DNA from: Planctomycetota bacterium
GTDB lineage: Bacteria; Planctomycetota; J058
Direction: 5' to 3'
Length of the DNA: 64,000 nt
NCBI GenBank assembly: GCA_019636275.1
Contig: JAHBXY010000032.1
Location: forward strand, 1-64,000
In this document: one piece after another, positions 27,219 through 37,351 of the stretch
Layout of the letters: every line of letters begins with the position of its first letter
Position numbering within the stretch: the first letter of the stretch is position 1
The notes under the pieces: model-generated
What the model saw: the letters and a program-made list of their open reading frames with translations, nothing else
Told to the model about the DNA's origin: nothing
The model's database searches: none
Position numbers and translations under genes: made by a program

Positions 27219-30200
27219 CTACCGCCGCTCCTCCAGGGCCAGGGTCCGCCGCTCGGCCTCGTCGATCCGCCCGAGGAACTCGTGAAACGCCGGGTACTCC
27301 TCGGGCGTCACCCGCCCCGCCCGCAGGATGAGCACGCGCTCGACGCGCAGCCGGCCGTCGCCCTCCCGCACGTGGAGGAGCGAGTACATGCCGATCTTCG
27401 TCTTCAGGACGACGTCGGGCGGCAGCCGCGGGCAGGCGTAGGGGCCGAGGTCGATCCGCGCCGTGTCGCGCATGACCACGGCGTCGCGCAGCACGAGGTC
27501 GAACTCGCGCCGGCGGTGCGCGCCGAGGCTCTCGCGCAGGCGCGTCGGCGTGATCCCGGTCTGCAGGGTCAGGGCGCCGTCGCCGCGGGCCCGCACCGCG
27601 CCCGGGACCTCGGCCACGAGCCGGAAGCCGAAGGGCACCCCCGGCTCCTCGAGGCGCGCCGCGCCGCTCTCGAGCACGCGCGCGCCCGGGAACAGGGCGT
27701 TGGCCTGCTGGGCGAAGAAGCTGCGCAGCTGCGCCGCCGGGGCGCGGGCGAAGGCCTCCTTCAGCCGGTAGAGGTCGAACGCCGGCAGCTCGCGCACGTG
27801 CTCGACGCGCGCCTTGCCGCCCGGCTCGAGCGTCAGCTCGAGCCGGCTGCGCTGCTCCTCGGCGTCGAGGCGGCCGATCGGCAGGACCTCGAGCACGCCG
27901 CCGCCGCGCTCGCACACGTAGGCCGGCGCGCCCCACAGCTCGGCCGGCAGCCGCCCGTAAGGGGCCAGCCGCGCGGCCTCGGGGAACACGTAGACCGGCT
28001 CGCCGCCGCGCGGCTCGACGCGGATCAGGCGGTTGCGCAGGTGACCGGGCTCGGGGACGGTCCAGTCGACCGCCTCCGCCTGCGCCGGCGACGACCCGGC
28101 CACGACCAGCTTGTGCGGCACGCGCGCCGCCTCGAGCAGGGCCAGGAGCAGCGTCGTCTTGGAGCCGGCGCGCGCCGAGAGCACCTGCGCGGCCGTCGCC
28201 GCGCCGTCGCCCGGGCGCGTCACGTGGTCCTGGACGAAGCGGTAGAGGGCCCGGGCCTTCTCGGCGTCGTCGTCGAGGTCGGCCGTCAGCTCGGCCGCCT
28301 TGCGGGCGACCTGCGTCGTGACCACGGCGCCCTGGCGGGCCAGCTCGCGGTAGAAGGCGCCGATCTCCTCGAGCGAGCGCCGCTCGACGACCTTGACCCA
28401 GGGCAGGAGCTCGTCGCGCTCGGGCGACAGCGGCTCGACCTCGAAGCGCGGGCGGTCGGTGGCCGTGAACACGTGCACCCGCCACTCGCCCCGGTCCTCG
28501 ACCGTGTGCGTGATCCCCGGGCGCTTCATGTTGCGCTCGACGAGGGCCATGGGCGCGTCCTGGTGCACGAAGAGCACCCAGCGCGAGAGCCAGAACGGCT
28601 CGGTCAGCTCGGGGTCCTGGAAGTAGAACGGCCCGTTCGTGTACTGGAACCCCGGCGCGTCGCGCTCGACGCGGTAGGCGTGCTCGACGACGGCGCCGGG
28701 CGCCAGGCCGGGCATCTCGAACGTGTTGCCGGCGGCCTGGATCGGCTCGAGGACCTGGCCCGAGGGCGTGAACGTGCGCACGCGCAGGAGCTCGCCCCCC
28801 TTGGGGCGCGAGCCGTAGCGCTGGATGCCGGTGGCGTCGAGGACCTTGAAGAGCTGGTGCACGACGTCGACCGACGAGCCGTCGGGGTAGATCCGCGTGA
28901 CCGTCTGGTCGAACAGGCAGGCCGTGGCCGCCTTGGGCCAGTGGCTGGCGGGCGGCGCCTCGGCCAAAACCTTCTCCACGTCGGGGGCCCACTCCTCCCA
29001 GAAGCGGTCCTCGCCGTCGCCCTGGCCCTGGAGCGCGCGCAGGAGGCGCCGCGCCGCGTGCCGCCCGGGCTCGACGCCCAGCGCGCCCTCGAGGAGCGTC
29101 ATGGCCTCGGCCCGCGCCGCGGGGCTCGTCGAGGCCTCCTGGGCCAGGAGCTCGGCGAGCGTCACGTGCAGGTCGAGGTCCCACGGGCGCTCGGCCAGCC
29201 GCGCCCGGCGCGCGGCCACCTCGCCCGCGCGGTCGGCGAAGGCGCGGGCGACCTCGGCCCGGCGCTCGAGCACGTCGAAGCGGCCCCACCCGAGGGCCAG
29301 GAGCTCGTCGAGGGCGCCGTCGGCGCGGGCGCGGTCGCCCTCCTTCAGGGCGCGCTCGATCCGGCGCAGGAGCGTCGCGGCCTTGCCGCGGTCGAGGGCG
29401 AACAGCCGCTCGCGGGCCGCCTGCGCCTCGCGCGGCCGCCCGCGCAGCTCCTCGAGCTGCGCCCGGAGCTCGAGGACCGGGCCGACGGGCGGGCCGCCGG
29501 CCTCCAGGGCGTCGAGCGCCCGCTCGGCGTCGAGCAGCCAGCGCTTACGCATGAGGACCTCGATCAGCCGCAGGCGCGTCGTCAGGTCGCCCGGGTGGTC
29601 GGCGAGGACCTGCTCCAGCAGGACCACGGCGTCCTTCGTGCGGTCGTCCGCCACGGCGAAGTCGGACAGGCGCCGCCGCGCCCGGGCGCTGCGCGGGTCG
29701 AGCGCCAGCGCGCGCTCGTAGGCCGCCCGGGCCTGGTCGCGCCGGGCGGGCCCCGGCAGGTGGTCGGCGCGCTGGGCGGCGTCGCCGACGAGGAGCCAGA
29801 ACCAGGCCGATCGCTCCAGGGCCGGCGTCGAGCGGCGCAGGTCGTCGAGGACCGTGTAGGCCTCCTCGCCGCGGCCCGTGACCGCCAGCGCCTGCGCGTA
29901 GAGCGCCTGCCGCGCCGGCCGCGTGTCGGCGGCCAGGCGCGCCAGGGCGTCGGACGGGCGCGGCGGCGTGGGCTCGGCCCAGCGCAGGTCGACGGGCTGC
30001 GGCCGCGCCGCGCCCTCGAACGCCAGGGCCCCGCCGCGCGCGTCGGTCAGGCGCAGCGCGAAGCGCGCCCCGCGACCGTCGGCCGTCTTCACCAGGAGGC
30101 GGTTCCAGCCGGCCGCGAAGCGCACCGGCACCATGAGCTCCTGATCGAGGCGCTCGCGCCCGCGGTCGATCACGGTCACGAGGCCGCGGTTCAGCCACAG

Positions 30201-30878
30201 CTTGGCCGACGGCCCCGTGTAGACCAGCCAGCCCTCGGTCGCGGCCGGGACGTTGACGTGCGCCAGGGCGTAGGTCACGGCGCCGCGCGCCGTCGTCGCG
30301 CGGCCCACCTGCGCGCTGGCCTCGGGCGGCTCGACCGTCAGGGGCAGCCAGCCCACCTCGCCGCGCAGCCCGCGGAAGCGGGCCGTCGGGTCGACGTCGC
30401 GCTCGGCGGCGGCCAGCTCGGGCTCGAAGGGCTGCTCGAGCGAGGCCGACGGGGCCAGGCCGAACGCCCCGGCGACGAGGAACTCGCGCACGAAGCCGCG
30501 CGCGACCTGCAGGCGCTTGAGACCGTCGACGTCGCCGGTCGCGCGCAGGAGCTCGGCCAGCGACGCCTGGACGTCGTCGCGCAGCGGGTGCGGCCCCATG
30601 CGCTCGGCGACGGCCCGGAGGCGCTTCGCGCAGGCCGCCTGCCCGCCGGGCACGAGCTCCCACACCTGCCGCAGCTCGACGAGCACGAGCGGCACCTGCG
30701 CGTCGGTCGGCGCCGCCTCGAGCGCCCGCAGGAGCGCCTCCATGGCGGCCGCCGCGTCGCCCGTGTGCAGGCCCGGGTGGTCGAGCGGCGCGGGCCCGGG
30801 CGGCGCCGGCGGCGCGTCCTGCGCGCGCGCCGGGGCGGCCAGGAGGAGGGCGAGGAGCAGGGTCGCGGTGCGGGGCAT
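27219..30878 (-). CDS. Exported TPR/DUF3857 protein with a degenerate transglutaminase core
   Basis: A 1,219-residue protein with a signal peptide (ATLLLALLLAAPARAQ), tetratricopeptide-type helices through about residue 600, a DUF3857 domain (about 640-830) and a transglutaminase-like region. In the paralogue next door the nucleophile lies in FGDCKDKATLI; here the equivalent is ARAGSKTTLLL (about residue 905), so the catalytic Cys is Ser. The His region GHLRNRLIRV is kept, but the Asp position reads VFPEAARL. It is therefore probably inactive, serving as a scaffold or binding partner in the envelope. Start ATG 30878 lies 26 bp after the stop of its active paralogue; the two are likely co-transcribed. 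Confidence 0.8.
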   Translation of the reverse strand: MPRTATLLLALLLAAPARAQDAPPAPPGPAPLDHPGLHTGDAAAAMEALLRALEAAPTDAQVPLVLVELRQVWELVPGGQAACAKRLRAVAERMGPHPLRDDVQASLAELLRATGDVDGLKRLQVARGFVREFLVAGAFGLAPSASLEQPFEPELAAAERDVDPTARFRGLRGEVGWLPLTVEPPEASAQVGRATTARGAVTYALAHVNVPAATEGWLVYTGPSAKLWLNRGLVTVIDRGRERLDQELMVPVRFAAGWNRLLVKTADGRGARFALRLTDARGGALAFEGAARPQPVDLRWAEPTPPRPSDALARLAADTRPARQALYAQALAVTGRGEEAYTVLDDLRRSTPALERSAWFWLLVGDAAQRADHLPGPARRDQARAAYERALALDPRSARARRRLSDFAVADDRTKDAVVLLEQVLADHPGDLTTRLRLIEVLMRKRWLLDAERALDALEAGGPPVGPVLELRAQLEELRGRPREAQAARERLFALDRGKAATLLRRIERALKEGDRARADGALDELLALGWGRFDVLERRAEVARAFADRAGEVAARRARLAERPWDLDLHVTLAELLAQEASTSPAARAEAMTLLEGALGVEPGRHAARRLLRALQGQGDGEDRFWEEWAPDVEKVLAEAPPASHWPKAATACLFDQTVTRIYPDGSSVDVVHQLFKVLDATGIQRYGSRPKGGELLRVRTFTPSGQVLEPIQAAGNTFEMPGLAPGAVVEHAYRVERDAPGFQYTNGPFYFQDPELTEPFWLSRWVLFVHQDAPMALVERNMKRPGITHTVEDRGEWRVHVFTATDRPRFEVEPLSPERDELLPWVKVVERRSLEEIGAFYRELARQGAVVTTQVARKAAELTADLDDDAEKARALYRFVQDHVTRPGDGAATAAQVLSARAGSKTTLLLALLEAARVPHKLVVAGSSPAQAEAVDWTVPEPGHLRNRLIRVEPRGGEPVYVFPEAARLAPYGRLPAELWGAPAYVCERGGGVLEVLPIGRLDAEEQRSRLELTLEPGGKARVEHVRELPAFDLYRLKEAFARAPAAQLRSFFAQQANALFPGARVLESGAARLEEPGVPFGFRLVAEVPGAVRARGDGALTLQTGITPTRLRESLGAHRRREFDLVLRDAVVMRDTARIDLGPYACPRLPPDVVLKTKIGMYSLLHVREGDGRLRVERVLILRAGRVTPEEYPAFHEFLGRIDEAERRTLALEERR

Positions 30879-30904
30879 GGTCGTGCTCACAGGTGCGTGT
30901 CCGT

Positions 30905-33900
30905 TCACTGGGTCGCCCCACCGCGGCGCAAGAGCGGCCGCTCGGCCTCGGCGCGCTCGATCTGGCCCACCCAGGCGCGGAACTCCTCGTAGCGCTCGAC
31001 CGGGACGCGCACCGCCTTGAGCTGCAGCACCCGGCGCGCCTTCAGGACGCCGCCCTCGAGCGTGTAGACGCGCCGGTAGACGCCGAGGTCGCTCTCGAGC
31101 TCCACCGGCGCGGGCACGCTCTGCACCGAGTGGCCGGCCGGCAGCTCGTAGGTGACGACCTCCTCGACGCCCGAGGGCACGCCCAGGAACACGTCGCGCT
31201 CGCGGTCCGTGTCGGCGGCCAGGCCCGAGATCGAGCGGCCGCGCAGGATGAGCCGGTCGAACAGCCAGCTGCGCACCTCCTGCAGCTCGAGGCCGCCCGT
31301 GGCCTGGCCGACGAGGCGCGGCACCTCGACGTCGACCTCGACGCGCAGCGGCGTCTCGAGGTCGCGCACGTCGCTCGTGCGCACGCCCGTGACGTGCGCG
31401 CCGGCGTGGACGCGCCCGATCGCCGGCTCGAGCTTCTCGCGCCGCGCGCCCTCGGTCAGCAGCCACTCGCGCAGGAGCGCGTCGAAGCGGCCGGTGCTCT
31501 CGATCACCGTCCGGAGCTGCCCGCCGCCGTCCTCGCGCAGCTTCACGCGGTGCTCCTCGCGCACCGCGTTGCCGTCGGGCCCCAGGTAGGGGATCTCCTT
31601 CACGGCGCCGCCCACGGGCGTGATCACGACCACGCGCGCGCCGTAGTCCATGCTCGGCAGGGCGGGGAAGGCGTGATGCTCGGCCGTCCCGTCGAGGAAG
31701 ATCCCGCCCTCGCCCCAGTCGACCCACGAGATGCAGTGGTTGAAGTGGCCCATGAGCGGGAGGGTGATGTCCTCCTCGCCGCGGGCGTCCTCGCCGAAGA
31801 TCAGCACGGGGTACGACGCGATCCCCACCTCGCGGAGCATGGTGTTGATGAGCGTCGCCTTGTCCTTGCAGTCGCCGAACTTCCGCGCGTAGATCTGCGT
31901 GGCGTTGTACGGCTTGAACCCGTGGATCCCGAACTCCCACGAGGCGTTGTAGCGGATCTCCGAGATCACGTAGTGGTAGATGCGCCGGATCTTCTCCTCC
32001 GGCGTCGCCGCGCCCTCGACGAGCTCGCGCACCTTGGCGCGGATCGCGTCGTCCGCCTCGTGCTGGTCCTTGACCAGGTTCCAGTACCAGGCGGCGAAGC
32101 TGTCCCAGTCGCCGAAGGTCGACACCTGCACCTGCGGCAGGAGCTCCTTCATCCACGGCTGGTCGGGCTCGCTCTCGAGGGCCGCGACGCCCGTGCGCTC
32201 GAACACGTAGGTCTGCGTGCCCGTGGCCTCGTCGACCTGCGGGCGCGCCTCGACGCCCGGGAGCCCCTTGATGTGGAAGTGCAGCTTGCGGCCGCGCGGG
32301 GCGACGAGGACGTAGCGCACGCGGTCGAGCGGCTGCTCGCCGCGGAAGTAGGCGACGTGGCCGTAGTAGTCGCCGAAGAAGCCCTGGGCCAGGTCGTCCT
32401 TGCGGTAGCGCACCTCGACGACGTCGCCCGGCTCGAGCGGCGGGAAGCGCACGGCGAAGCGCAGGTACTGCACGAACTCGCCCGACTGCCGCCCGCGCGA
32501 CGAGCCCGTGGGCACCTCCTCGGCGCCGCCGTCCTTGCGGTACACGCGGGCCGCCTGGAACTTGATCCGCTGGTCCGACGCGTAGTAGGTCGAGTAGGCG
32601 GCCAGCCGGCGCGCGCCCTCCTCGTTCTCGATGCGGATCACCTCCTGGGTGAACTCGCTCGTCGTGCCGTCGAGGTTGACCTTGGCGACCGTCTGCTGGA
32701 GGAGGTAGCGGTGCGTCTGGCGCGGGTCGAGCGGCGCGCCCTTGACCGCGGCGACGAGCGGGGCGGCGTCGACGACCCAGGGGGCCTCGAAGGGCGCGGC
32801 GCCCTCCTGGCCGCGGGCGCGGTACTCGAGGTACTCGCGCAGGTCCACGCGGTTCGGGTCGAGGGCCAGGGCCCGCTCGAACAGCGCCTCGGCCTTCGAG
32901 GCGTTGCCGGCGCGCTCCTCGAGGTGGCCCAGGTCCTCGACCAGCTTCTCGTCGTCGGGGCAGAGCGCCAGCGCCTCCTCGAGCGTCGCCCGGGCGAGGG
33001 CCAGGGCGCCGCGCGCCTCGAGCAGCGAGGCCAGGTCGCGGCGGAGCCCGACGTGGAACGGGTCGACGACGAGGGCGCGCCGCAGGAGCATCTCGGCCGC
33101 CTCGTCGTGGCCGGCGTCGCGCCACAGCCGCGCCTGGGCGACGAGCACGCCCAGGTCGTCGTGGTCCCCCTCGAGCATGAGCTCGAGGACCGCCTGCTGG
33201 CGGCGCAGGTCGCCGCGCTCGCGCGCCAGGTCGAGGGCCCGGCTCAGGAGCGCCCGCGGGTAGGCGTCGGCGGCCTCCGCCTGCGCGCGCCGCTCGGCCT
33301 CGGCCATGAGCGCGTCGAGGCGGTCGGCGACGACCGGCCCCAGGCCGCGCGCGTCGTCGATGTCCAGGGCCAGGAGGCGCGCCTCGAGGTCGTCCGAGCC
33401 CAGCGCCGGCGCGAGCAGGGCGCGCGCCGCCTCGAGGCTGCCCAGGTCGAAGGCGTAGTAGCCGGCCAGGAGGACGCGCGCGGTCACGTGGTCGGGGTCG
33501 AGGCGCAGGGCCTCCTCGAGGGCGTGGCGGCGCGGGTTCTCCTCCTTGTTGACCGAGAACTCGGCCGGCGTGCTCGACGCGTGGCCGAGGAGCACGCGCA
33601 GGTGGGCCGAGTCGGGGCGCATGGCGCAGGCGGCCAGGAGCGCCTCGCGGTCGGGGTGCTTCCCCTGGTCGTGCGCCTGGCGAACCCACAGCAGGTAGCC
33701 CTCGTGGAAGCGCGCTCGCCAGTCGCCCGGCGCGGCCTTCGACAGGATCGCCGCGCCGTCGGGCGGCAGGTCGACGCGCTCGACGCCCGCCTGGAAGGCC
33801 GGGGCGGCCGCCACCTCGGGCAGGCTCGCCGGGCGCACGTGCGCCGCGCGGCCGCCGCCGGGCGCGCTCACGCGCAGGCGGAAGCGCCAGTCGCCCGTCT

Positions 33901-34915
33901 GGTCGGCGACCTTGAGCAGGACCTCGTTCCAGCCGGCGCGCAGGACCACGCCGACCGCCTCCTGGTCGGGGCGGTAGGGGCGGCGCACGTCGGCGCGCAG
34001 GACCTCGTGGCGGTTCACCCACAGGGCCACCGCCTCGTCCGACCCGAGGCGCAGGGCCACCGGCGTCGGCTCGTCGGCGTGCAGGTAGGTGACCGCGTAG
34101 GCGACCGCCTGGTCGTTCGGCCGCATGAGCGCGTCGAGGGCGACCTCGCCGCGCGGCAGGTCGGTCACGGGCACCGGGCGCCAGCCGACGGGGTTCTTCT
34201 TGCCCTCGAAGGTCGCCGCCGGGTCGAACGGCGCCGCCTCGGGGCCGTGGTCGCGCTGGAAGCCGGTGCCGCGCTCGTTGTCGAACGGCCCGACGACGAA
34301 CCAGGCGCCGACCACGCCCAGCGCCGCCTCCTCGTGGGCGGCGAGGTCGAAGCGGCCGAGCCCGCGCAGGTGGGCGCCGCGGTAGGTGCGCGCCCAGTCG
34401 CGCGCCAGCGCCGGCGTGCGCGCGTCGTCGGCCACGCGCGTGAGCAGGGCCACGGCGTCCTCGTGGCGTTCGTCGCCCAGGAAGTGGACGCGCCGCAGGT
34501 AGACCTCGAGCCGCGCCTGGACGAGCGCCGCGGGCGCCCCCGCCCCGGCCGCATCGAGCACGCGCTCGAGCGCCGCCGCGTAGGCCTGGAGGGCCGCGGC
34601 CTTGCGCCCGCGCGCCTCGTGGTCGAGGCCCTCGTCCTCGCGCGCCTCGGCCGCGGGCAGCTCGACGCGGCCGTCGGGCCGGGCGCGGACGAGCGCCCGG
34701 TCGCGCGGCACCGTGACCGTCCAGCCGCCGTTTCGCAGCAGGAGCGCCCCGTCGGGCTGCTCGGTGACGTCGCCCGCGAGCCGCCCCTGGCCGGCGACCG
34801 TGAGCTGGTCGGCGCGCGTCGGCGCCGCGGCGAGCAGCGCGGCGAGGGCGGACAGCGCGAGGAGACGACGGAGCGTCGGGCGGCGCGTCGGCGCCGCGGC
34901 CAGCGGGTCGGGCAT
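30905..34915 (-). CDS. Exported TPR/DUF3857/transglutaminase-core protein
   Basis: A 1,336-residue protein. After a twin-Arg-like basic start and hydrophobic segment (LLALSALAALLAAAPTRA), an N-terminal beta-rich region contains a carbohydrate-binding-like stretch (WFVVGPFDNERGTGF; EAVALWVNRHEVL; AGWNEVLLKV). TPR helices follow (about 500-760), then DUF3857 (about 800-970) and a transglutaminase core with Cys in KFGDCKDKATLINTML (about 1013), His in FNHCISWVDW and Asp in FLDGTAEHH. It could cross-link or cleave proteins or peptidoglycan-associated amides outside the cytoplasm. It lies between the NPCBM gene (14 bp) and its degenerate paralogue (26 bp). Confidence 0.85.
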   Translation of the reverse strand: MPDPLAAAPTRRPTLRRLLALSALAALLAAAPTRADQLTVAGQGRLAGDVTEQPDGALLLRNGGWTVTVPRDRALVRARPDGRVELPAAEAREDEGLDHEARGRKAAALQAYAAALERVLDAAGAGAPAALVQARLEVYLRRVHFLGDERHEDAVALLTRVADDARTPALARDWARTYRGAHLRGLGRFDLAAHEEAALGVVGAWFVVGPFDNERGTGFQRDHGPEAAPFDPAATFEGKKNPVGWRPVPVTDLPRGEVALDALMRPNDQAVAYAVTYLHADEPTPVALRLGSDEAVALWVNRHEVLRADVRRPYRPDQEAVGVVLRAGWNEVLLKVADQTGDWRFRLRVSAPGGGRAAHVRPASLPEVAAAPAFQAGVERVDLPPDGAAILSKAAPGDWRARFHEGYLLWVRQAHDQGKHPDREALLAACAMRPDSAHLRVLLGHASSTPAEFSVNKEENPRRHALEEALRLDPDHVTARVLLAGYYAFDLGSLEAARALLAPALGSDDLEARLLALDIDDARGLGPVVADRLDALMAEAERRAQAEAADAYPRALLSRALDLARERGDLRRQQAVLELMLEGDHDDLGVLVAQARLWRDAGHDEAAEMLLRRALVVDPFHVGLRRDLASLLEARGALALARATLEEALALCPDDEKLVEDLGHLEERAGNASKAEALFERALALDPNRVDLREYLEYRARGQEGAAPFEAPWVVDAAPLVAAVKGAPLDPRQTHRYLLQQTVAKVNLDGTTSEFTQEVIRIENEEGARRLAAYSTYYASDQRIKFQAARVYRKDGGAEEVPTGSSRGRQSGEFVQYLRFAVRFPPLEPGDVVEVRYRKDDLAQGFFGDYYGHVAYFRGEQPLDRVRYVLVAPRGRKLHFHIKGLPGVEARPQVDEATGTQTYVFERTGVAALESEPDQPWMKELLPQVQVSTFGDWDSFAAWYWNLVKDQHEADDAIRAKVRELVEGAATPEEKIRRIYHYVISEIRYNASWEFGIHGFKPYNATQIYARKFGDCKDKATLINTMLREVGIASYPVLIFGEDARGEEDITLPLMGHFNHCISWVDWGEGGIFLDGTAEHHAFPALPSMDYGARVVVITPVGGAVKEIPYLGPDGNAVREEHRVKLREDGGGQLRTVIESTGRFDALLREWLLTEGARREKLEPAIGRVHAGAHVTGVRTSDVRDLETPLRVEVDVEVPRLVGQATGGLELQEVRSWLFDRLILRGRSISGLAADTDRERDVFLGVPSGVEEVVTYELPAGHSVQSVPAPVELESDLGVYRRVYTLEGGVLKARRVLQLKAVRVPVERYEEFRAWVGQIERAEAERPLLRRGGATQ

Positions 34916-34929
34916 GAGAGGAGCCTCGT

Positions 34930-36195
34930 CTAGCGCTTGATCAGGTGGGCGTCGGCCCAGTTGGCCCGCCCGAGGATGTGGAGCGACGTCGGGTCGAAGT
35001 CGGCCTCGAGCGTCAGGGTCCGCGCCTGCGACACGTCGACCGACAGCTCGGTCGGGGCCTGGCCCTTGCGCTGCGTGACCCCGTTGGGGTACTCGCGCGC
35101 CGGCTTGCCGTCGAGGAGGACGCGGAACACGACCGCGCCCAGGCCCGGCTCGCCCATGTAGCGGGTCGAGTCGTCGAGGCCGATCACGGCGCGGAACTCC
35201 TTGAACGACTGGTCGAGGCGGTAGGTGAGCACGCAGCGCGAGTGGACGCCGAGGCCCTTGTCGAAGGCGCGGCCGCCCAGGCGCAGGACGCCGCCGGTGA
35301 CGTTGCGGTCCTTCTTCCAGGTCCACACGTCGACCTCGTAGGCGTACTCGGGCGGGAAGCCCTGCGTCACGCCCTCGGGCTGCAGGTCGGACAGGTAGAC
35401 GAACGCGCCGTTCTCGACGGCGAGCTCCTCGACGCGCGGCAGCCCCAGCGGCAGCTCGCCGCCCTGGGCCGCGAGCGGGTGAACCAGGCGCAGCTCGTCG
35501 CCCTGGAGCCCCGAGAGCTTGCCGGTCAGGTGCGAGCCGTCGATCAGCCGGGCCACGACGCGCAGGCCCGCGGGGGCCGCGGGCGGGTCCTCCATGGGCG
35601 CCAGGGCCACGAGCTCGACCTTGGAGACGTCGAGCTGCAGGGTGCCCACGCGCGAGCCCTGGGGCACGTCGGTGTTGATCACCACCCGGGCGCCGTCGAG
35701 CGACACGAGGCTGCCGCGCGCGTCGCCGCCCACCTTGAGCAGGACGCGGTCGACCTCGGTCGCCTGCCCCAGCGACAGCTCGAGCTCGCGCTCGCGCTCC
35801 GGGGTGGCGTCGAAGATCACGGCCCGCACGAGGCCCAGCCGCACGCGCAGGTCGCCGAGGCCCTGCGACGAGAGCGCCAGCTCCTCCTCGTCGCCGCCCT
35901 GGAGCTGCCCGCGCACGGCGTCGCCGGTCGTCAGCACGACCTTGGCCCCGCGGCGGTCCGCGCGCGGGGGGCCGGCCGGCTGGAAGCGGATCGACTTCAC
36001 CTGGTCGAGCGGGATCGCCCGCTGCGGCGTGCGCACGACCATGCGCCCGCTCTCCTCGCGGATCGCCGTCACCTGCTCGTCGTGGGTGCCGCCCAGGGCC
36101 CGGATCTCCGCGGCCCCGGCCGGGCCGGCGAGGGCGAGGGCCAGGGCGGCCAGGGCCCCGCTGGTTCGTCCGCTGATACGTGCGCTCGGACCCAT
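34930..36195 (-). CDS. Exported NPCBM/NEW2-domain protein
   Basis: A 421-residue secreted protein with a signal peptide (GALAALALALAGPAGA). The first 270 residues are repeated beta-strand modules (VRTPQRAIPLDQVKSIRF; LTTGDAVRGQLQG; RLIDGSHLTGKLSG). The C-terminal 150 residues form an NPCBM (novel putative carbohydrate-binding module) domain: GLGVHSRCVLTYRLDQSF, FRAVIGLDDS, VVFRVLLDGK and LTLEADFD. Such domains are frequent in Planctomycetota and bind surface glycans. It is the first gene of a likely operon with the two DUF3857 proteins. Confidence 0.85.
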   Translation of the reverse strand: MGPSARISGRTSGALAALALALAGPAGAAEIRALGGTHDEQVTAIREESGRMVVRTPQRAIPLDQVKSIRFQPAGPPRADRRGAKVVLTTGDAVRGQLQGGDEEELALSSQGLGDLRVRLGLVRAVIFDATPERERELELSLGQATEVDRVLLKVGGDARGSLVSLDGARVVINTDVPQGSRVGTLQLDVSKVELVALAPMEDPPAAPAGLRVVARLIDGSHLTGKLSGLQGDELRLVHPLAAQGGELPLGLPRVEELAVENGAFVYLSDLQPEGVTQGFPPEYAYEVDVWTWKKDRNVTGGVLRLGGRAFDKGLGVHSRCVLTYRLDQSFKEFRAVIGLDDSTRYMGEPGLGAVVFRVLLDGKPAREYPNGVTQRKGQAPTELSVDVSQARTLTLEADFDPTSLHILGRANWADAHLIKR

Positions 36196-36330
36196 GGCGA
36201 GAGCTCCTCCGCAGATGGCGGAGCCAGTCTACCCGCTCCGCGCGAGGAGGATGGGGGCGGTGCGCGTCAGGCCCGTGCGCGGCCGGCGCTTGCGGCGTCG
36301 GTCTCCCCCGTCACCGTCCGGAAACGATCA

Positions 36331-36352
36331 GGGCGGGCCACGTGGCCCGCCC
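36331..36352 (-). terminator. Perfect palindrome, probable terminator
   Basis: A 22-bp perfect palindrome whose left half is GGGCGGGCCAC lies 29 bp beyond the stop of the small lipoprotein gene, in the 185-bp gap before the NPCBM gene. On the minus strand it is followed by TGATCGTTTCC, a weak T-containing tract. Nothing else is seen in this gap. Confidence 0.5.
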
Positions 36353-36380
36353 CGGTCGAGACGTCAGCGTCGGCCGACGA

Positions 36381-37232
36381 CTACCACTTGAGCTGCGGCT
36401 TGGCGTCGGTCGCCAGCCCGGTGACCTCGGTCACGGTGCCGCCCGACTCCATGCGATACATGCCCACGCGCTTGCCCGACGCGTCGGCGCCGCCGCCGAG
36501 GATCGCGGCGATGATCTGGTGGTCGGTCATCCACAGCTTGAGGCCGTTGGTGTACGACAGGCCGGTCACGTTGACCGACACGCCGTTGACGTCCTTCGTG
36601 GCCTTGCTGGGCATCTCGGCCAGCTCGTAGTCCTGGCCGCTCCCCTGCGACTTGAGGAGCACGCCCTGGGTCGCGCCCGCGCTGCCGACCCACGTCGTGA
36701 CCTCGCCGTGGGTGTGCTTCGTGGCGTCGAACGTGCCCAGGCCGATGCTCACGCGGTCGGCCGTGCCCTCCGCGGGCGCGCCGGCCGCGTCGCCCGCCGG
36801 GGCGATCTTGACCTCCTTGCCCGCCTCGCCCGGCTTGCCCAGGACGGCCTTGGTGACCACGCCGTCCGCCTTGCGGACGGTCAGGCCGAGGAGGGCGCCC
36901 TTGAGGTCGGGGAACGACGCGGCCATGGCGTCGATCGTCGGCGACTTCGACTCGACGAGCCACGCGTCGCCGTCCTCGCCCACGAGCGCGTAGCTCTCGA
37001 CCAGCGTCTGGCCGCTGGCCTGGGTGGTACGCTCGGCCATCCAGCCGAGCTTGGCGTCGCTGGCGACGGGCACGCGCCCGGGCGCCTGGACGAACTGGGT
37101 CGGGTCCATGCCCCCACCCTGGGCCTGCTGCTGCTCGCCGCCGCCGCCGCCCTGGTCCTCGGTCGCCGGCGGGTTGAACAGGGCGCACCCGGCCGTGAGC
37201 ACGACCAGGAGCGCGACGCTCATCTTCTTCAT
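36381..37232 (-). CDS. Lipoprotein of unknown function
   Basis: A 283-residue lipoprotein: KKMSVALLVVLTAGC ends in a lipobox with Cys at about residue 16, followed by a Gly/Gln-rich tether and a globular domain. The domain repeats beta-strand plus loop units (LVGEDGDAWLVESKSPTID; VGSAGATQGVLLKSQG; NGVSVNVTGLSYTNGLKL). I recognise no family. It starts at 37232 after GAAGGGGCAGTC, is preceded by a 119-bp gap after the HEAT-repeat gene, and is followed by a palindromic terminator, so it is probably monocistronic. Confidence 0.7.
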   Translation of the reverse strand: MKKMSVALLVVLTAGCALFNPPATEDQGGGGGEQQQAQGGGMDPTQFVQAPGRVPVASDAKLGWMAERTTQASGQTLVESYALVGEDGDAWLVESKSPTIDAMAASFPDLKGALLGLTVRKADGVVTKAVLGKPGEAGKEVKIAPAGDAAGAPAEGTADRVSIGLGTFDATKHTHGEVTTWVGSAGATQGVLLKSQGSGQDYELAEMPSKATKDVNGVSVNVTGLSYTNGLKLWMTDHQIIAAILGGGADASGKRVGMYRMESGGTVTEVTGLATDAKPQLKW

Positions 37233-37351
37233 GACTGCCCCTTCTTCGGTGTTGGTGGGCGTGCGCCCGGTCCGTGGAGCGGCGCATGCTACGCGAGAGG
37301 TCACGGAACGTCCACGCCGTCCGGAGCGGCGCGGATGCGTGGTGACGCGCG

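Noticed and set aside
27282..30992. Very long plus-strand ORF opposite the DUF3857 gene, and a similar one at 30893-34933
   Set aside because: These are antisense shadows of high-GC genes; the minus strand has signal peptides, domains and motifs, the plus strand none.
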